A stretch of 64,000 nt of DNA, taken from Phallusia mammillata (taxonomy: Eukaryota > Chordata > Ascidiacea > Phlebobranchia > Ascidiidae). The notes beneath the pieces were generated by a model. That model made no database searches and was not told the origin of the DNA. It saw only the letters and a program-made list of their open reading frames with translations. A program made the position numbers and the translations under genes. Shown here in pieces: positions 35,901-58,000 of the stretch. Positions within the stretch are counted from its first letter, which is position 1; every line of letters begins with the position of its first letter. The stretch covers positions 1-64,000 of the forward strand of contig QLIY01000792.1 in assembly GCA_003260075.1 (NCBI GenBank). Reading direction: 5' to 3'.

Positions 35901-37885
35901 AGTGTCAATAACGGGCTTAAATCGGGTCTGACTTTCGGATTTGGGTCCCAGGTTTAGGTTCGGTGTAAAAAAGGTTGCTGCTTGTTTGTCTTTTGAAGTA
36001 TTAATGGTTTGAGTTTGGATTAAAATAGATGATTGAAAGCAAAAACCAAGTGATACTTCAAATATTGATTTTTTGTAAAGGCTTAAACAATAAACTTTAA
36101 TTGTTGAACATTTGTGTAATTGCGCGGTTGTTAAATACTTATCTCAGAAAACGTTCACTCATTACCTAAAGCTGTTTTCCAAAAAAACTCAATTGTTTGT
36201 GTGTTACAGAACCGGCATAAAACTTATAATGAACTTATGATTTGTTTAATCTTTGACTTGACTTTGTTTTTGAATTTTGGAGTGATATAAACATATTGTT
36301 GGTTATTTATTTTGGGAGCTCAGCAAACAATTGTATACTCCTAAGAGTCACGTTTTGTAGGTGAAAATGAAGTAAGGTCTGTGTTTCGGCGTGCGCAGAC
36401 AGCTTATTTCACGTTTTGACGTTCTATAACAGTTCAATAGTTGCGAAAGGAAAACATTTGTGCAACTATAAAAATTGTATTTTGTTGAATTTGGTTACCA
36501 GCCTGTTGCCATGCAATGTCATGTTGATTTGTGGGTTTAAATTCAAGGAAAATTGAACCTCGAATTAATTTTCTATTTCGAAAAATCTATTTTAAGCTCA
36601 GGAGAAATTCGTTTCATGTTGTTGTGTGAAAAAAAACTCCTATAAATTAACACTATCTCTTATGCGCATTTATTTTGTGTCATAACATAGATTGCAGTAC
36701 GAGGTGTTGTGCCCCTTTTGGTTACTTACGCGCTAGGTAGTCTTGTTTTTCTGTGGAAAAGTAGCATAGCCTAAAGATTTAATATTTAATATAAGTCTAA
36801 CAGTTTTGGTTTTGTATTTTTGAAGCAATTAGGTTTGCCAAACGAGTTATTATTTAGTGCTATTGTACAGCCGTTGCAACGTATCATGATCAAGTTATGT
36901 CTGTCAAAAAGAAGATTTATTAACTTTAAGTAGTAAAATAGAAAACGCCTAAAATTATCCGCTAAAAATGACAGCACTTATACCTAATTTACGCTTGCAT
37001 TGTCGATCAGAGTTTTTTGACCCAACTTTAAGCAGTACACACTTTAGTAATGCAATATACAAGTTTTCAAACCCCCAAAACATTTAAGTTTACAAGAATA
37101 TATTGTCAAAAATCTGAGTCAACCCCTTCCTTAGATTGTTACCTCAATTCTTTAAAAACACGAAAAACAGGCAAACACAACTATCAAGGCCGCACAATTA
37201 AACCACGCTCTGGAGATATTGTGTCCTAGTACCCTTGGAAGTCAGGTTTTGTTGCTACACGGTCAATTGTGTGCTTGCTTTCCGTTATCATAGTTTTGAT
37301 CGCCAAAGCTTATGCACACTCGTCTGCCGTTGCGCGGATGTGGTATATGTTTTGACGACGTCTGTACTACCGATTCGAAGTTTGAAAACGCTTGAATTGT
37401 CGCAAGCCGTCTCGGTATGCGCTAACCTTTGTCAGTGGTTATAGGGGACGCAGTTTAACAATCATTGTCAGTAGCTTCGGTGCTCAGTACAGCATTGGTT
37501 TTTGTTCTGTAAGAAATTTTTTAAATAAGAAGTAATTACTGGGAGTTATAGTCAGTCAGTTGGTCGTTTTTGACGAACGTTGTCGGTGTTGATCGAAAAT
37601 GAAACTGCTAAAAGCTTGTGCAGTATTTGGTTAATGATTTTCGTTCCTGGTGACGTTTTGCATCGATTATTGAACGGATTGTTAAAATGTTTGCAGTAAA
37701 ATGTGATAAGTAAATGTAACTTCATGGGAAATTTTGATTTTTAGTGTGTATCTATTAATCCAAATGCAAATTTAGGGTTGAATTGTTTCTAGACAACATT
37801 TTTTGCATAGAAAGGTTGTCACGTACTGCTTTGATTCCGAGATTTTTTACCATCGATATAGCAGTTTGTGGTCACATAGCAAAAT

Positions 37886-37895
37886 CCCCCCCCCC
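37886..37895. other. C tract, 10 (probable assembly gap)
   Basis: About 37740-37885 is repeated as 37896-38047. Confidence 0.8.
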
Positions 37896-38790
37896 TTTTA
37901 GTGTGTATCTATTAATCCAAATGCAAATTTAGGGTTAAATTGTTTCTAGACAACATTTTTTACAAAGAAAGGTTGCCATGTAGCCTACTGCTTTGATTCC
38001 GAGATTTTTTACCATCGATATGGCAGTTTGTGGTCACATAGTAAAATCTTTAGTTGTATCTGTGAAAATTCCTTGATTAAATAGTAACTGGCATCGAAAA
38101 ACCTTTTGTGTTCGGTGGAAAAAGAGCCGATCTTTTTCGTCCAGTATACGTAAACGATATCAAGGGGATGGTATTCGGTTAAATAGAAGGAATTTTTATT
38201 GAATAGAAAACCGGTGCCAATTATGTCTGACCGTTACGACGCAGGTTAATATCTATGAATTTGCAGTACCAACAAAATACTACTTAAACCACATGTAAAG
38301 GATGTTTAAAATTATTGTATTTGCACAACGTGATCGAGACCTTTGCGGTTTAATATTCTTTGAGGTCATTTATAATTTATGACTTTTTGTGCTTTTAAGT
38401 TTAATATTGGTTACAAGGAACCTTTGAACTGATGAACGGCTTTCGAACCCTAATGTGAATAGTATGTCGGGTTGTTTGCGTACATTTCGATGGGCAGGTT
38501 TGATAACACAAGCAGTACCACTGTGTATGGGGGGTAGCTTGCTTTCAATCCACATTACATTTTAGACTTAAGAGCAAGGATTTTTGGCTAGATGCAGGAA
38601 TGACTATTTGTATTGTAAAAATGCATAAAGATTTGCATAAGGCTGCAGTAAATCCGTATACGTGTACCTATAAGTAGTGAAACTATAGCCAAACTATACG
38701 AAGAGTTGAGTTTGAAGGAGAACGCGAAGAGTTTTTCATTTTAAAGAAAAACCTGACGACTTATTTTTGTTTGGTCAAAAGTAATGTCAG

Positions 38791-38801
38791 CCCCCCCCCC
38801 C
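38791..38801. other. C tract, 10+1 (probable assembly gap)
   Basis: About 38657-38785 is repeated as 38802-38925. Confidence 0.8.
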
Positions 38802-40546
38802 TATACGTGTACCTAGTAGTGACACTATAGCCAAACTATACGAAAGAGTTGAGTTTAAAGGAGAACGTGAACAGTTTTTCATTTCAAAGAAAAACCTGAC
38901 GAGTTTTGTTTGGCCAAAAGTAATGTGGTATGTTTCGTAAAGACGTAAAAGCATTTCAGTGTAATGTGTGTTTTACCTCACATTTTCACATTGTCAGTTT
39001 TGTATATTATTTCAATGTCATAAATTTTGAATGTGAAATGTAAAGGCTTTGTTCTTTGATAAGTGCTGACCTTCCAGTGACTGTATAATTTAGGAGGGGT
39101 ATGTCCAATACTTCAAGAGAGAAAACACAACTTGTTGTCAGAGCCAACAAATGTTAACGAGATGTAATAAAACGGTGCAGAGTCGTGAAGCCCGGAACTG
39201 CGGAGCTGGAATTAAAAGTTACTTGCAAGGGTAAATTAACATGTGGAATGGTTTTCTTTTTCTGCAAAGTTGGTTTAAAACAAAGGTTTGAACTTTAGCA
39301 TTCGATACTTAAACAAGTTTGAGTTCCGGTTTTGGTTAGGATATATCGTGAGTTTTGCATTTGTTGTGGTTATGGTTTAAGTTTTGCATTAGAACCATTC
39401 AAATATGGTATCCGGATCCAGTCGGATTTCTAGGTTAAGATCCAATATTGTTCTTGAAGGGTCGCATGACGCAACATAGAGAACGACTTGCGTTTCAAAA
39501 AGTAAACCAAAGTGATTAATAATTATCTGTTTGACAAACGTTTAAAGTGTCGATTACTGCTGGTAGCAATTATTTCATGATGATGTAAGATCAACCTCCG
39601 AATTCGTAGCAGTTAACGAAATGCTTGGTTCACACGTTCAGAGTAGATCTATGAAATTAGTTCTCCTAAACACCATTTAAGGTAAATAACACATCAACCG
39701 ACGTGTATAACACACTACAACGATGCTCCTAACAAGTTCTTCGATTGAGCCTGTCAGACACCGCCTAAAGTTATTTATGTCAACTGGGAACGTACCAACA
39801 CGTTAGTTTATTGGAAATTTTAGATAGGAGTTTCCCGTCTTGAAATGCCGTACTTGCATCATTATACACTTGTAGTTGCGGTTTAAATTCAAACGTCTAC
39901 TAGGCTGCGTTTGTGCTGATATACAGTGAATTAGACTAGCGTCTATAAATTTGTATGAGGTGTTACACACGTAATATTGAAGGCAGACATTTTAAGGTTT
40001 GCTGTTGTAATTGGAATGGTCACGTGACCACGCTTTCGCAAACCAACGGAGTTGTGCATTTTAAACGCGAAAAGAGGTTTGGAATTAAACTACCAAGACA
40101 GCTGAGTATAAGAGGCTACGATATACGCTATTCGAATCCTTTTGTCATTTCTGAACGGAAAGTTCATTTAAACCGAATAAAATGATTTTTAATTTCAAGC
40201 GATTCCAAGTTTACCGCGTTTATTTACTATTCGAATCTATCTGAAAAAGATTCGCATCCGTATTAACTCTGATTGCCGAACTTGTCAAAAGTCTGACACT
40301 CGCCACTTACAACAATTGTAAAGTCGGTTTGACCAATCACGCTTAACCCTGTACAAAAAGCTCGTGCCGTATGTTTAATGTTGAAACAAGCTCCCGGTGT
40401 TTTGGGCCACCCGCGCCCAGCCATTGTTAGGTATTTATTTTGCCTCGAATTACGGTGTAGCCTTTCCACCGGGCGTGCTTCGATAACCGCTACCGATTGC
40501 CATCAAGATCAGAAAGCTATACCGGGGAACGCTTGGACCACCCTGA

Positions 40547-40548
<2 letters not shown>

Positions 40549-40611
<63 letters not shown>
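40549..40611. other. C tract, 63 (probable assembly gap)
   Basis: In non-coding DNA. It creates false poly-Pro frames. No flank duplication seen. Confidence 0.7.
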
Positions 40612-41062
40612 TTACTTGCTTAGCTCTTTTATTTGCGTCCATTGCTCTATCGCCAAAGGGAATCTTACTCTTCGGTCATCCACTGTAGGAAATTGTACAA
40701 GATCATAGGTCGTGTGGCGTTAAACTATGCGCTATGATACAACACTACCACCCAAGCTTTAACACTGGCGCAATATTTCACAGACTTGGTTACACGCCCG
40801 GTTCGGTGTAGCGGTTTGCCCTGTCCCTTCTGACAATAGATGACAATATTATTGTTTCTCGAATTAGCACTGGAGCTTTTATGACGGATTTGCTATTGTA
40901 TCTACGACTTCTCGTGTCTGTCCCTGAAACAATTCATAAGCTGTACGTGTTGCGACACTCGTCATCAATTAGAGAATAGTTACTTGAGTTGAAATTAGTT
41001 GTATGTTTAAGTCCAGTTTCGAAGTTTTGTATTTTAGCGTTCTATTTATATAAGTGTCATGA

Positions 41063-41073
41063 CCCCCCCCCCC
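41063..41073. other. C tract, 10+1 (probable assembly gap)
   Basis: About 40912-41062 is repeated as 41074-41225. Confidence 0.8.
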
Positions 41074-42594
41074 TCTCGTGTCTGTCCCTGAAACAATTCA
41101 TAAGCTGTACGTGTTGCGACATTCGTCATCAATTAGAGAAGAGTTACTTGAGTTGAAATTAGTTGTAAGTTAAAGTCCTGTTTCGAAGTTTTGTATTTTA
41201 GCGTTCTATTTATATAAGTGTCATGAGCCTGTGTGTTGCGACAATGTCAAACCATTGAAATTAATTTAAATGTAAACAGTTATAGAAAGCTGACTCTCAG
41301 TTTGAAATTTGCAGCTTATAACATTTTATTTGAAAGCTTTAAAGGTCAGTTGTTTTAGGATTGGTGATTAATTTTTTATGTATTGTGGATCGGAACAATT
41401 TCACGTTATGTATTGGCTGAATGATTAAGAATCTTTAAGTTCATGCACAAACGTTGAAAATCGCGGTTCCTGGCCATTTGCGAGCTTGAACTCAGTTTTT
41501 TTTTCGTAACATGGACGCTAATTAAAAAGTTAAAAACATCGCACGTGTCAAAAAATTTACCAAACATTTTTTGTAAAACTTATTACAACCATTAACTTGT
41601 GGTATTTCGTCACAATTAAAACGCGGAAACTATATAAATAACTAAAACATGGCGACAAACTAAATTATAAAAAAAAAAATCCAACGGACTGCCAATAACC
41701 AGACAGCTCGACGGCTCGACTCGTTGTGGACAAACAAACAATACCTTAAAATGATAATAACTAACATTTTTACACAATTTTCCGTGACCAGACAGTATTT
41801 CAATTTCGTATTTTCCACGTAAACAAAACAATCCACGCCCTTCGTGACCTTGCACTTGAACCGGTACAAGTGGGAGGAAGTATCCTCCGTCACGTGATGT
41901 CAAGACCCCTCAGTCCCCACTAGTTGTTGTTCAACCCACCAAGCACTTTCACTTTTAACTGCAACGAAGCTATAAAGTAATTGTGTGTACGTGACAAGTC
42001 GGCTCCGGAAGGTTAGCTGCGTTGGTTGTAATGAGGACCTCGGTTGTAGCGCACGAATAGTTCGTTTTTTTGTCTCTATAAGACTTTTTTAGTTCTGTAA
42101 CAAGGGTCTGCTGCAAGGATGCGTTGTTATGCTTATGGACATTTTTTGCATGTTAATTGGGACGTTTTTTTGTGTTGTTACTGTTACATGGGGCAGTAAA
42201 AAGGGACACATAGCGTTGAATGTACGCACTTGTTTTCGTTTTTAGCGTTTGTTTCACTCTGTCAAGGTAAAAGGTAAAAAAATTCAAAAGACATGAATTT
42301 ATAACTTGTTGTTATGCTCGTATATTTTTTCTTTCAAGATCTGTAATTTAACTTGGCCACTGATAACAGAAAGTCATATTTTTTGTTGTTATAGAAAAAC
42401 ATACATGTACTTGCAAAGTGCCTTTGACAAAAATGCAATATAACTTATTAAAGTTTATTGCAAACGTTTTACCAACTGTTGTTGTTATTATTATTACAAA
42501 TCTACATTTCGTTTTTCACATTGGTGAAATTATATGTGCACAAATGGAATGCATTAGTTGGAATAAATCTCCCGTTTTTAATGCACTCCGGTTT

Positions 42595-42605
42595 CCCCCC
42601 CCCCC
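42595..42605. other. C tract, 10+1 (probable assembly gap)
   Basis: About 42443-42594 is repeated as 42606-42755. Confidence 0.8.
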
Positions 42606-43629
42606 TTATTAAAGTTTATTGCAAACGTTTTACCAACTGTTGTTGTTATTATCATTACAAATCTACATTTCGTTATTCAGATTAGTGAAATTATATGTGC
42701 ACAAATGGAATGCTTTAGTTGGAATAAATCTCCCTTTTCTAATGCACTCCGGTTCTTAACGCTGATTGGCTGCAGCAAGCGCTAAATGGTGTCAATGTGG
42801 GCGTGACAGTTGTGGAAAGTTTTTAAACCCCATTTCACCCCACTTACACGTCAAGCGTCGTAGACTTTCGCCACTTCAGTTGGGAAGTTGCATTTTGGCG
42901 GCCAGTGTTAACGGAAATAAACCTGCTAAAAACGATATTTAAACTATTATGCTTTAATGTCTAAAATTCCTTTCCCCGTTTTTTTTTTTAATTGTCAAGT
43001 TATGAAGACTAGCAAGCCTTTCAAACGAATAGATTTAAGAATAACTAGAAACGTAAAAACAAATCTAAATGTAGCCTAAGTACAAATGATGGGACCACAA
43101 ATGCCTTTTTACAAATGATTTACCATCAATGCATGTACAAGAGCTAAAACAAAATATAAATGTTTTTGCAATAAATTGCATTCACTATACACCACTTTAT
43201 TGGCGGTTTTAATTGTTTCTTATTCTTCCGGCACACTAGATTTTAACTTAAAGATATAGGCCCTAGAAATAACCCCAATATAAACCGTTAAACTATTATG
43301 AAAAGACCACACGTATTAAACCGTGGTATAAGCTTTTGAGCAATTTCTCTTTAATATCAAGCACCTGACGTGTTAACAATGGTAACCGGGTAACATCAAT
43401 CCATCATAATCGGGTATTGTGACGTGACACACAGCCTCGATGTCCTTCTGTTCCCACGACTATCGAACAGGAGTGGTCACCTTTACGCGTTGTAAGTTGC
43501 ACTAAGCTTTAAACTGACCATACTGTCCGTTTCAGTTCGCTACTCATGTTGTAACGAAGCAGCCAAGCGGTTTTAATTGCCCTCATGGTGAAGTGTTGTT
43601 AGAATTGACATGGCAAATAAATTTAAAGT

Positions 43630-43640
43630 CCCCCCCCCCC
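43630..43640. other. C tract, 10+1 (probable assembly gap)
   Basis: About 43539-43629 is repeated as 43641-43733. Confidence 0.8.
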
Positions 43641-46463
43641 GCTACTCATGTTGTAACGAAGCAGCCAAGCGGTTTTAATTGCCCTCAAGTGGTGAAAAGT
43701 GTTGTTAGAATTGACATGGCAAATAAATTTAAAGATAAGGTTTAGGATGTGTGGGAAACTTACTGAAATTCAGGATTACAAATTTGAAGTCAAGTGACAG
43801 GGTTGTAAGCCTTCATGCCATAGGTGTTTTTGCGTGCAGTTTCCAGCAGAGTAATTTTGTCTATTATGATTTTTGAACGGCGGAGCGACTAATGGTGGTC
43901 CATCTATCACTAGAGGTCGTTGATACTTCTTGGTTGTTCCATAGGTTGTCAATTATATTTGGTGATAAGTGGAAAAGAATTCAAATATGCATTTAGGTCC
44001 AAAAATGTTGTGAAAACTACTTGCGGTATATGGTATTTTTGTTCTTAACAAAATTCCAAAAAGCCAATGATATGCTTTTAATTGGGCTGATTGGTTGGGT
44101 TTATGTCTTGAAATGAGTTTACAACCTCTGTTCTAGAAATAAATGCAAAAATAATACAGCGCATAACTTTATTTACAGTTTTTCCTGTGTTGACGGATTT
44201 GTGACATTTATTTGGCAGTTTTTGTTGTTGACAACCATTGCAAACTATTTACGTTTGACATTACAACAGTAGTAAGTAATATTGACTTTGTAGGCGCAGG
44301 ATCTAGCGGTACAATCAACTAAATTACGCTCCTTTACAAAAACATTGAACGTGTTTAAATCCATACAATCCTAATTTATTTGATTCCAAGCCCACACCTA
44401 GTGTGCACAACGGAACTACCACTGGCTTCTGTGTACCCAACTAATCTCTTTAGCTATTTTTCTCCCGTTATCCCATCAAATGTTTTATTTCAACTTGGCA
44501 TATGGCATGCGTTCATGTCTGGCCGCAAAGTTGTCTCAAAGACTAGGCCGGATTCCTCAGCAATAGACTCTTTGATCTTTACGTCGCCAATCTGCCGTCA
44601 ACGATGTCAATCACCCGCTATCGGTCGACATGTCATTGTACGGCAAACACAATTGTGGGCGATACGAAATTAATAATAATCCCGTTCCCGGGAGCCGTAT
44701 TGCTTTTTTGCGGTCTGCAGGGCACGTCTTCATAGCCACCGAATCAACACGGATATGAGCGACCTTCGACTGGTTGAGTTTGCTTCACGAAAACTGCTTT
44801 TGTGACTGTATAATAGCAATTTATACCCGCATTTTCCAATTGTATGGCGCTGTTTCTTTCTATTATGATTGAAATCGGTCTCAAAGCGCTTTCGTTTGTA
44901 CTCTGTTGTTACATAACTGGACACAATGCCTTGAGATCACCGCCTTGACCTTCATGTGCAAGTTCAAGGTTTGTTGATGTCCTGGAGCTCTATTGGCGAG
45001 TTAAAGGTGCGTGGCTTACCATTTTATTACTGAGGTCTCCGTCTGTTGCATCAAACTCCTGTGGCTGTTAAACATATAGCACTACGAACGATTTTGTGGT
45101 CATGTATACATTGTGTTTTCGGCTCGCGGTTTTAAATTTACTGCCTAGATATTTCAAAACTGATTTTAAAAATTCCAAAACTAATTTCAATAAGAGTTTA
45201 CCGCAGTTCAAATACGAAAACACCAACTTACACTTTTTGTTGGTGTTCAAGATTTTTAGTTGTGACGTTTCATTGTTGATTGATGATGTGCCAAAATGTA
45301 AGGGCTCATTATTGGTCTGCGAACCAAATTTTCAAGACCTTCAATTTTGGTTTACAAAACTGCCTATATCTAATGCACATAAGTTTCTAATAGAGAAATA
45401 ATGACATCGAGTAATACATGTTATTATAACTTCCTCATGAGTGCACATAAAATTGCTTTGCATTTATTATAATCAAGCTTGTTACATGTAACGATTTGCA
45501 AACGTCAGTTTAAAAAGTTCGCTATAATCCTTAACTTATAACCAACCAAACCTAAACAGTCTGCAAAGCATTCGGGCTTCGCAGCCGGCCCACGTGACAT
45601 CGACTGTCCCAACAACATCCGGGACATTTCCCGCGTCGCTCCAAACCAACTTTTCCATACCGTCCAAACCGCTACACTGACTCTAAATTTAGATCGACTC
45701 TTGTCCGTCGATGGTGCTCCTCTCGTTTTTGAGTATCGTCAAGCGGCGACTGTCCATTGTCGTCGGTTTGTTTTCTTTGGCCTCTCTTGATCTTGCTTTC
45801 GCCGCTCAGGCATTGTTGCACTTGGCTGCTTGGTGTACGTGCCGAAAACGCTGCAAAGCGGTTGACCAGTTGTAGCACGCTGTGTCTGTTATGTAGTTGA
45901 CCCCAGTCGAGTATAGAACTGTGATTTGTTGTGTTTTCGAAAGCCTATACTATTCGCTTTGCTTTCTCATAAAGTAAAATTTTGAACGGAGCTGTTTATG
46001 ATGGTCAATTTTTCTTTACTTGTTGTAAGAGAATGCTAGAAAAACAGATCTAACTCGGTATAACACCTCCTGCTAAAAGTTGTTTTTGCAAGTTTACTTC
46101 AATCTTTTCCGTTTTTTTTACTGTCACAGACTTAGCAAATGGTTGATTTGTCACAAAACGTAATTAAATGAAAAACACGCAGCATAGTAAAATGGTAAAA
46201 TGCAAGTTTCATTACATTTGCTTTTACCAATGTACAGGCAGAGTTCCAGAAAGATGTAGTGTACAGAGATGTTTATTGGAATGGGAACTTGCTATATATA
46301 AACTACAATAAAATATATATTTTTCATTGCAGCCTTTGAAATAATTCGTTTTTTTTACTGATATTTTAAAACCGTGTGTATTCCGGGCAAATTAACCCCT
46401 TGGTCCCTAAAGTGAGACCCCAGAGTATTTTGACCCTTCACCTGAGCTTGCTGTAGCGAAACA

Positions 46464-53422
<6,959 letters not shown>

Positions 53423-55010
53423 CCGCGCACGCCCACTTGCGGATGTCCATTTTTTTGTTTTTAACTCGGCTTAGTGGCACCACTGCAACGCACGAAGCTG
53501 ATTTGAGTCATTGTGTGCCATGTAAACCTTAACAAATTGGAAAATGCTTGTAATCAGTGTTTTATGCCTTTTTACTTACCCATAATTGGGTCAAAGCGTA
53601 CTAACCATTCTACTGTAAAGTGCACGTTGAAAGCACCAACCGCATCTGGTTAAATTTTGTATTTTTTAAACCTTTTCACCATCCGTTTGCTGTCGTTCCA
53701 GCCATAAAGAGTTTTAGCCAAGCGGTGCTTTTAATCTTTTTTCTTCATTGAACTACTCTGTGACGTCACAGCGCAATGACGTCATTTTGACGCTCAGCAT
53801 TTTTTCTCCACTGTGTTCCTACCGTCAAATTGCCTTTTGGTGTTGGCGGCCCCATTTTCTTTTTTTTTTTTCATGTTACTTGGTTTGTAGACTCGTACAT
53901 TTTCATCTTGCTTTACCTGAAAACTCGACTCTGTTTTTGGTCTTCAAGAAAGTTCAGGAAAAAAAACCTTCGCCAAATGACAGTGTGTTCATTTCGCAGA
54001 AAAAAATCCTTGTTAAAAACCTGTAAAAATCTCATGGTGTTGCTGAAACGAAGTGGTTTAGAAGTTGCAATATGCAGAAGTTTAACGTAACATAGAGTTG
54101 ATGCCATGGCAGAAAAACAAAAGACAACCAACATAATACAACAAATAATACAAACCATTGTCTTTGATATTACAGATTGATTGTACCGTACAAGAGTATG
54201 ATTTCCAATACAGTAGATGCCATGCCCTTCACTTGTCCAAACCAATACAAATTAGACTGGTTGAAAAACGGGAACATATATAATAAATTGCAGTCATGGA
54301 CACATGAAACCTTAAAGGGGGTAAATGAAAATCTATGGACACAAAAGCTTGTTAAACATCACAAACTGATGGCCAGTGGATAAACTTTAAAGTAGTCAAT
54401 ACCAGAATTGCACGTTGCATTCAAATGCAAAAGAATCACCAAACAATTGTACAAAATAACAATTGGGACCAACAAAGAACATATTCTAACATAGTACAAC
54501 GAACATGTTAGGTTCCATATTTAAACATAGGAAAACATACAAGCAGTGGTCACAAGAGTATGAATGTTTAAACTGTTCACTTAGCGATGGCAACGAACAT
54601 AATTAGAGAACAATGTAGCCATATATAACACCAGCTGGTTAAATAAACTGCACACAAAGCGACAAAAAGTAATGGAATATTCAAAATAATGATACTGCCC
54701 AATATAAGTGATATGAGACATTTTTATCATGTTTTTATACCACCAAAAGTGCCAATAAAAATGACACATAAAAGCAAAGGGAACTGGTTGTGTTGTCACA
54801 TAGATTTGGTACATTGGTTTGAATAGTGGCAGTGAATTCAGTTTTCATTGTTAGACAATATAGACTTCATACCAATAACTGCAGATTGAAATACAAATTT
54901 TAAAGCATATGCGGAGTTTGTACAGAAGCACCACCATCATAATTCCTTTTCCTGGATCTCTGGTACAGCAAGAGGGACCATTTCCAAAAACTCAAAACAA
55001 GAAAGCAAGA
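53423..55010. other. Intergenic stretch between STK33 and EBAG9 stops
   Basis: Convergent 3' flanks of the two genes. I see no exon, RNA gene or element here. Confidence 0.6.
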
Positions 55011-58000
55011 TTAGGCAACTTTTTGCGCAAGCTTTTGAACATTGTGCCTAGATAGATTCTTTTCCTGTCTTTGTTGTTTTGCGCGCATTTGCCGTTCCAG
55101 CCTTCGTTGTTCTCTGGCCTCTCGAACAACCTGTATGAAGATAGTGAACATTTTTTGTAAAGTATGCCACAATAATATGTTTTATTTACCTGGGCCTCAT
55201 CAACATCAAATGTATCTTCCTCATCCCAACCACCTTGTTCATTTTCATCAGCCCAATCATCCAATTGACCCTAAATCAATAAATTATCATTTTTACAGAT
55301 GTAAGACTCAGGATTGTGAAGTTAAAGAATTTGCACGTTATATAAATTGTAAAGTTGCACTTTTTGTAGTAATTGTAAAAGTTTCAAGGTTTTTTTTTGT
55401 GTGTCATTAACCAGATTAAGTGGACGATAGTCTTGTTGTAGTGTATGGTTTTGCAATGCACATGCAATTAACCTAATTTGTATGTTAATGGAGTTTTTCA
55501 GAAGAATGGATATACATATGAGTCTGGTTAATTGCATGCCCATTTTGCAAAGCTATTTCATGCATTTAAACAGATTATGCAATTAAACAGACAGTTTTCT
55601 TGAAAAGTGATGCTACAGATTCACGATGCCTATGTCAGTGCTTTTCAACCGGGTGTATCGTACACTGCAGGGTGTACCATAATTTTTAAAGGGTGTACCA
55701 CTTTGATGGGGTGTACTGGGCAGGGAGTCGAACCGCTTGTCATATGGGTTCAGGTTCGGTTCGGGTTCACTTGGTTTTGTTTTTAAAGGTTCGGGTTCAG
55801 TTCCGGTTTTTAAAAATGTATATTTTCGGGTTCGGGTTTTGTTCCGGTTTGGGCAAACTATCTGGTCCGAACCGGTTTGCAGTTTTTAAACCGGTTCAAA
55901 TTTGTATTCGTTTTAATTTAATTCTACCCATCATACCTGGCCTTACCAAACTCCAAAAGATTTTTGCCCGTGCACTGTTATTTTTGACACGCCCTATAAG
56001 TGTTATCTCGTGTATTCTTCAGTGCGCTGTTTTGAAAAAATCACAAAATATAAAACAGACTGCAATTTTTACTGGTTCGGTTCCGGTTTGGGTCCAACGG
56101 CAAACAAAATATCGGTTTCAACTCCCGTTCGGGTTTTTAGAAAATCGTAATTAGCGGTTCAGGTTTGGTTCGGGTTTAATGAAATTAACCGCTCAAACCG
56201 GTTCGCGGGTTCCGGTTCCAGTTCAGTTCCGGTTCGACTCCCTGGTACTGGGGTGTACCAGATACAATACACCTATGACCTTGCAAGTATGACAACAGAC
56301 AGATTTGTATTTTAGAACAGATTTACTGAAGTGTACTATACATGGTACAACATGTATCTCAAGTGTATGTAGCTTGTGGATTACTATATTCTGTTTGTGG
56401 TGTCACAATATAATATTTACTTTCCTTGTTCGTCATGGTTTGTTTTGCATTAAAAAGTTTACAACAAGTTACCGTTTTTGGGGGGTGTACCATTTTTGAG
56501 TAAACGATAACAGAGTGTACCATTTCAAAAAAGGTTAACAAGCACTGGCCTATGTGATCAAGTTGGTTGTGTAATATATAAGCTATTGCTGCCAGGCATA
56601 ATATCAAGTTTATAGAGATCTTCTGGCAAAAACTTCATGTAATTATGTAATTAAATATGTACTTGTTGTCCTGCAAAGAACCTAAAAACCATTATATACA
56701 ACTTTATGCTCCTCAACTCATCAAAAAAAATGACACATGATTACAAATGCTTGGCCACCCCTGACATGTAAAATATGTTATTACAAAGATAATGTAAATT
56801 AAACATACAGTTGTTGTAAATTCAAGGTCTTGGTTGACTGCTAATCGATTTGAATTAGAAGAATTTCTTCTCTTTTTTTTCACCAAAACCTAGACACAAA
56901 ACAATTTAGAGATTATGACATAACCAATTAAAAAGAAATTTTTAGTTCATAGCTACAAACCTTATTCACTTTTACAGTTGGTTCCATGTCTCGAAAGAAG
57001 TCCACATCTGCTTCATTCTGCGCTGGTATTTCTTCTGTACAACAAAGAGCATTAAATCAACTCAAAAGCCGTAACACATATATACTCTGCAAACAGCAAC
57101 CTATTCAAAGGACTTTTGAAATAAGGCTGTGAACCCAAACAAGTCAAATATTTAATCACTAAAAAGCTACAGTTTTAAGGCTGCACCTGATTTTTCTTGC
57201 TATTAAGGATAAGAATAATGACACAATAGCACCAAACAATAAACTAGCATGCAACATTATGGAATTTAAAAATACAGACGAATCCGGTTAATCGCATCAT
57301 CCATTTGCCAAGGGCATTTGATGCGATTAACCGGATTATGCGATAATCCGGTTGCTATGTAAACAGTCCACGCGGTTATCAAAAGTGCTTACTTTCACTT
57401 CCCCAGCTAAAACAGAGTTGCAGTGACGCTCAACTATGGCAATGGAGCAGTATTTTCTCTCTTTTGTTGCCGAATTGAAAAAAGTGCTACTCTCAGCGCA
57501 ATACATGACGTCATGCTTCCTAACTGTCGTGGCTATGGTGCAATCGCCCAAANCGGTCTGTTTGACTTTCACATAGAGATCATCAATCCGGTTAATCGCA
57601 TATTTCGTTGAAAATCGATGCGAATATCCGGTTTATGCGATAAACCGGTATGCGATTAACCGGGCGATTTTCTTAACAAACGATGGGTGACGGTTTGGGA
57701 TTTTTGATTGCGATGCAATTAAACGGATTATGCGATTAACCGATATGCGACTAACCGGATTCGTCTGTATATATCATGCAACTAGTTATTCAGCTACAAT
57801 GTGCTTGACTACATCAGAAAAAGGATTATCACAGGATTTGTCCCCCACAATATATATTAGTTTCGTTATATATATACATGTGGTCATAGGCGCTAAGTTT
57901 TATAGAAATGCAAGGTGGTCGACGTAAAATATGACATCACTTGATGTGACATCACTAATGCAGGCAACCACAGGACAAACTCAAAGCCCAACTAACTTCC

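Larger units (their letters stand above)
30761..46463. other. Long non-coding interval
   Basis: Apart from one candidate exon near 32.9 kb and six C tracts with local duplications, I see no supported gene here. The DNA is AT-rich with scattered short open frames lacking codon bias, splice support or homology. 44.4-44.7 and 45.55-45.9 kb are somewhat richer in GC and could be regulatory, which is only a guess. Confidence 0.6.

Noticed and set aside
44380-44673. 97-codon open frame in GC-richer DNA
   Set aside because: No recognisable domain, splice context or homology. Kept only as a possible regulatory stretch.
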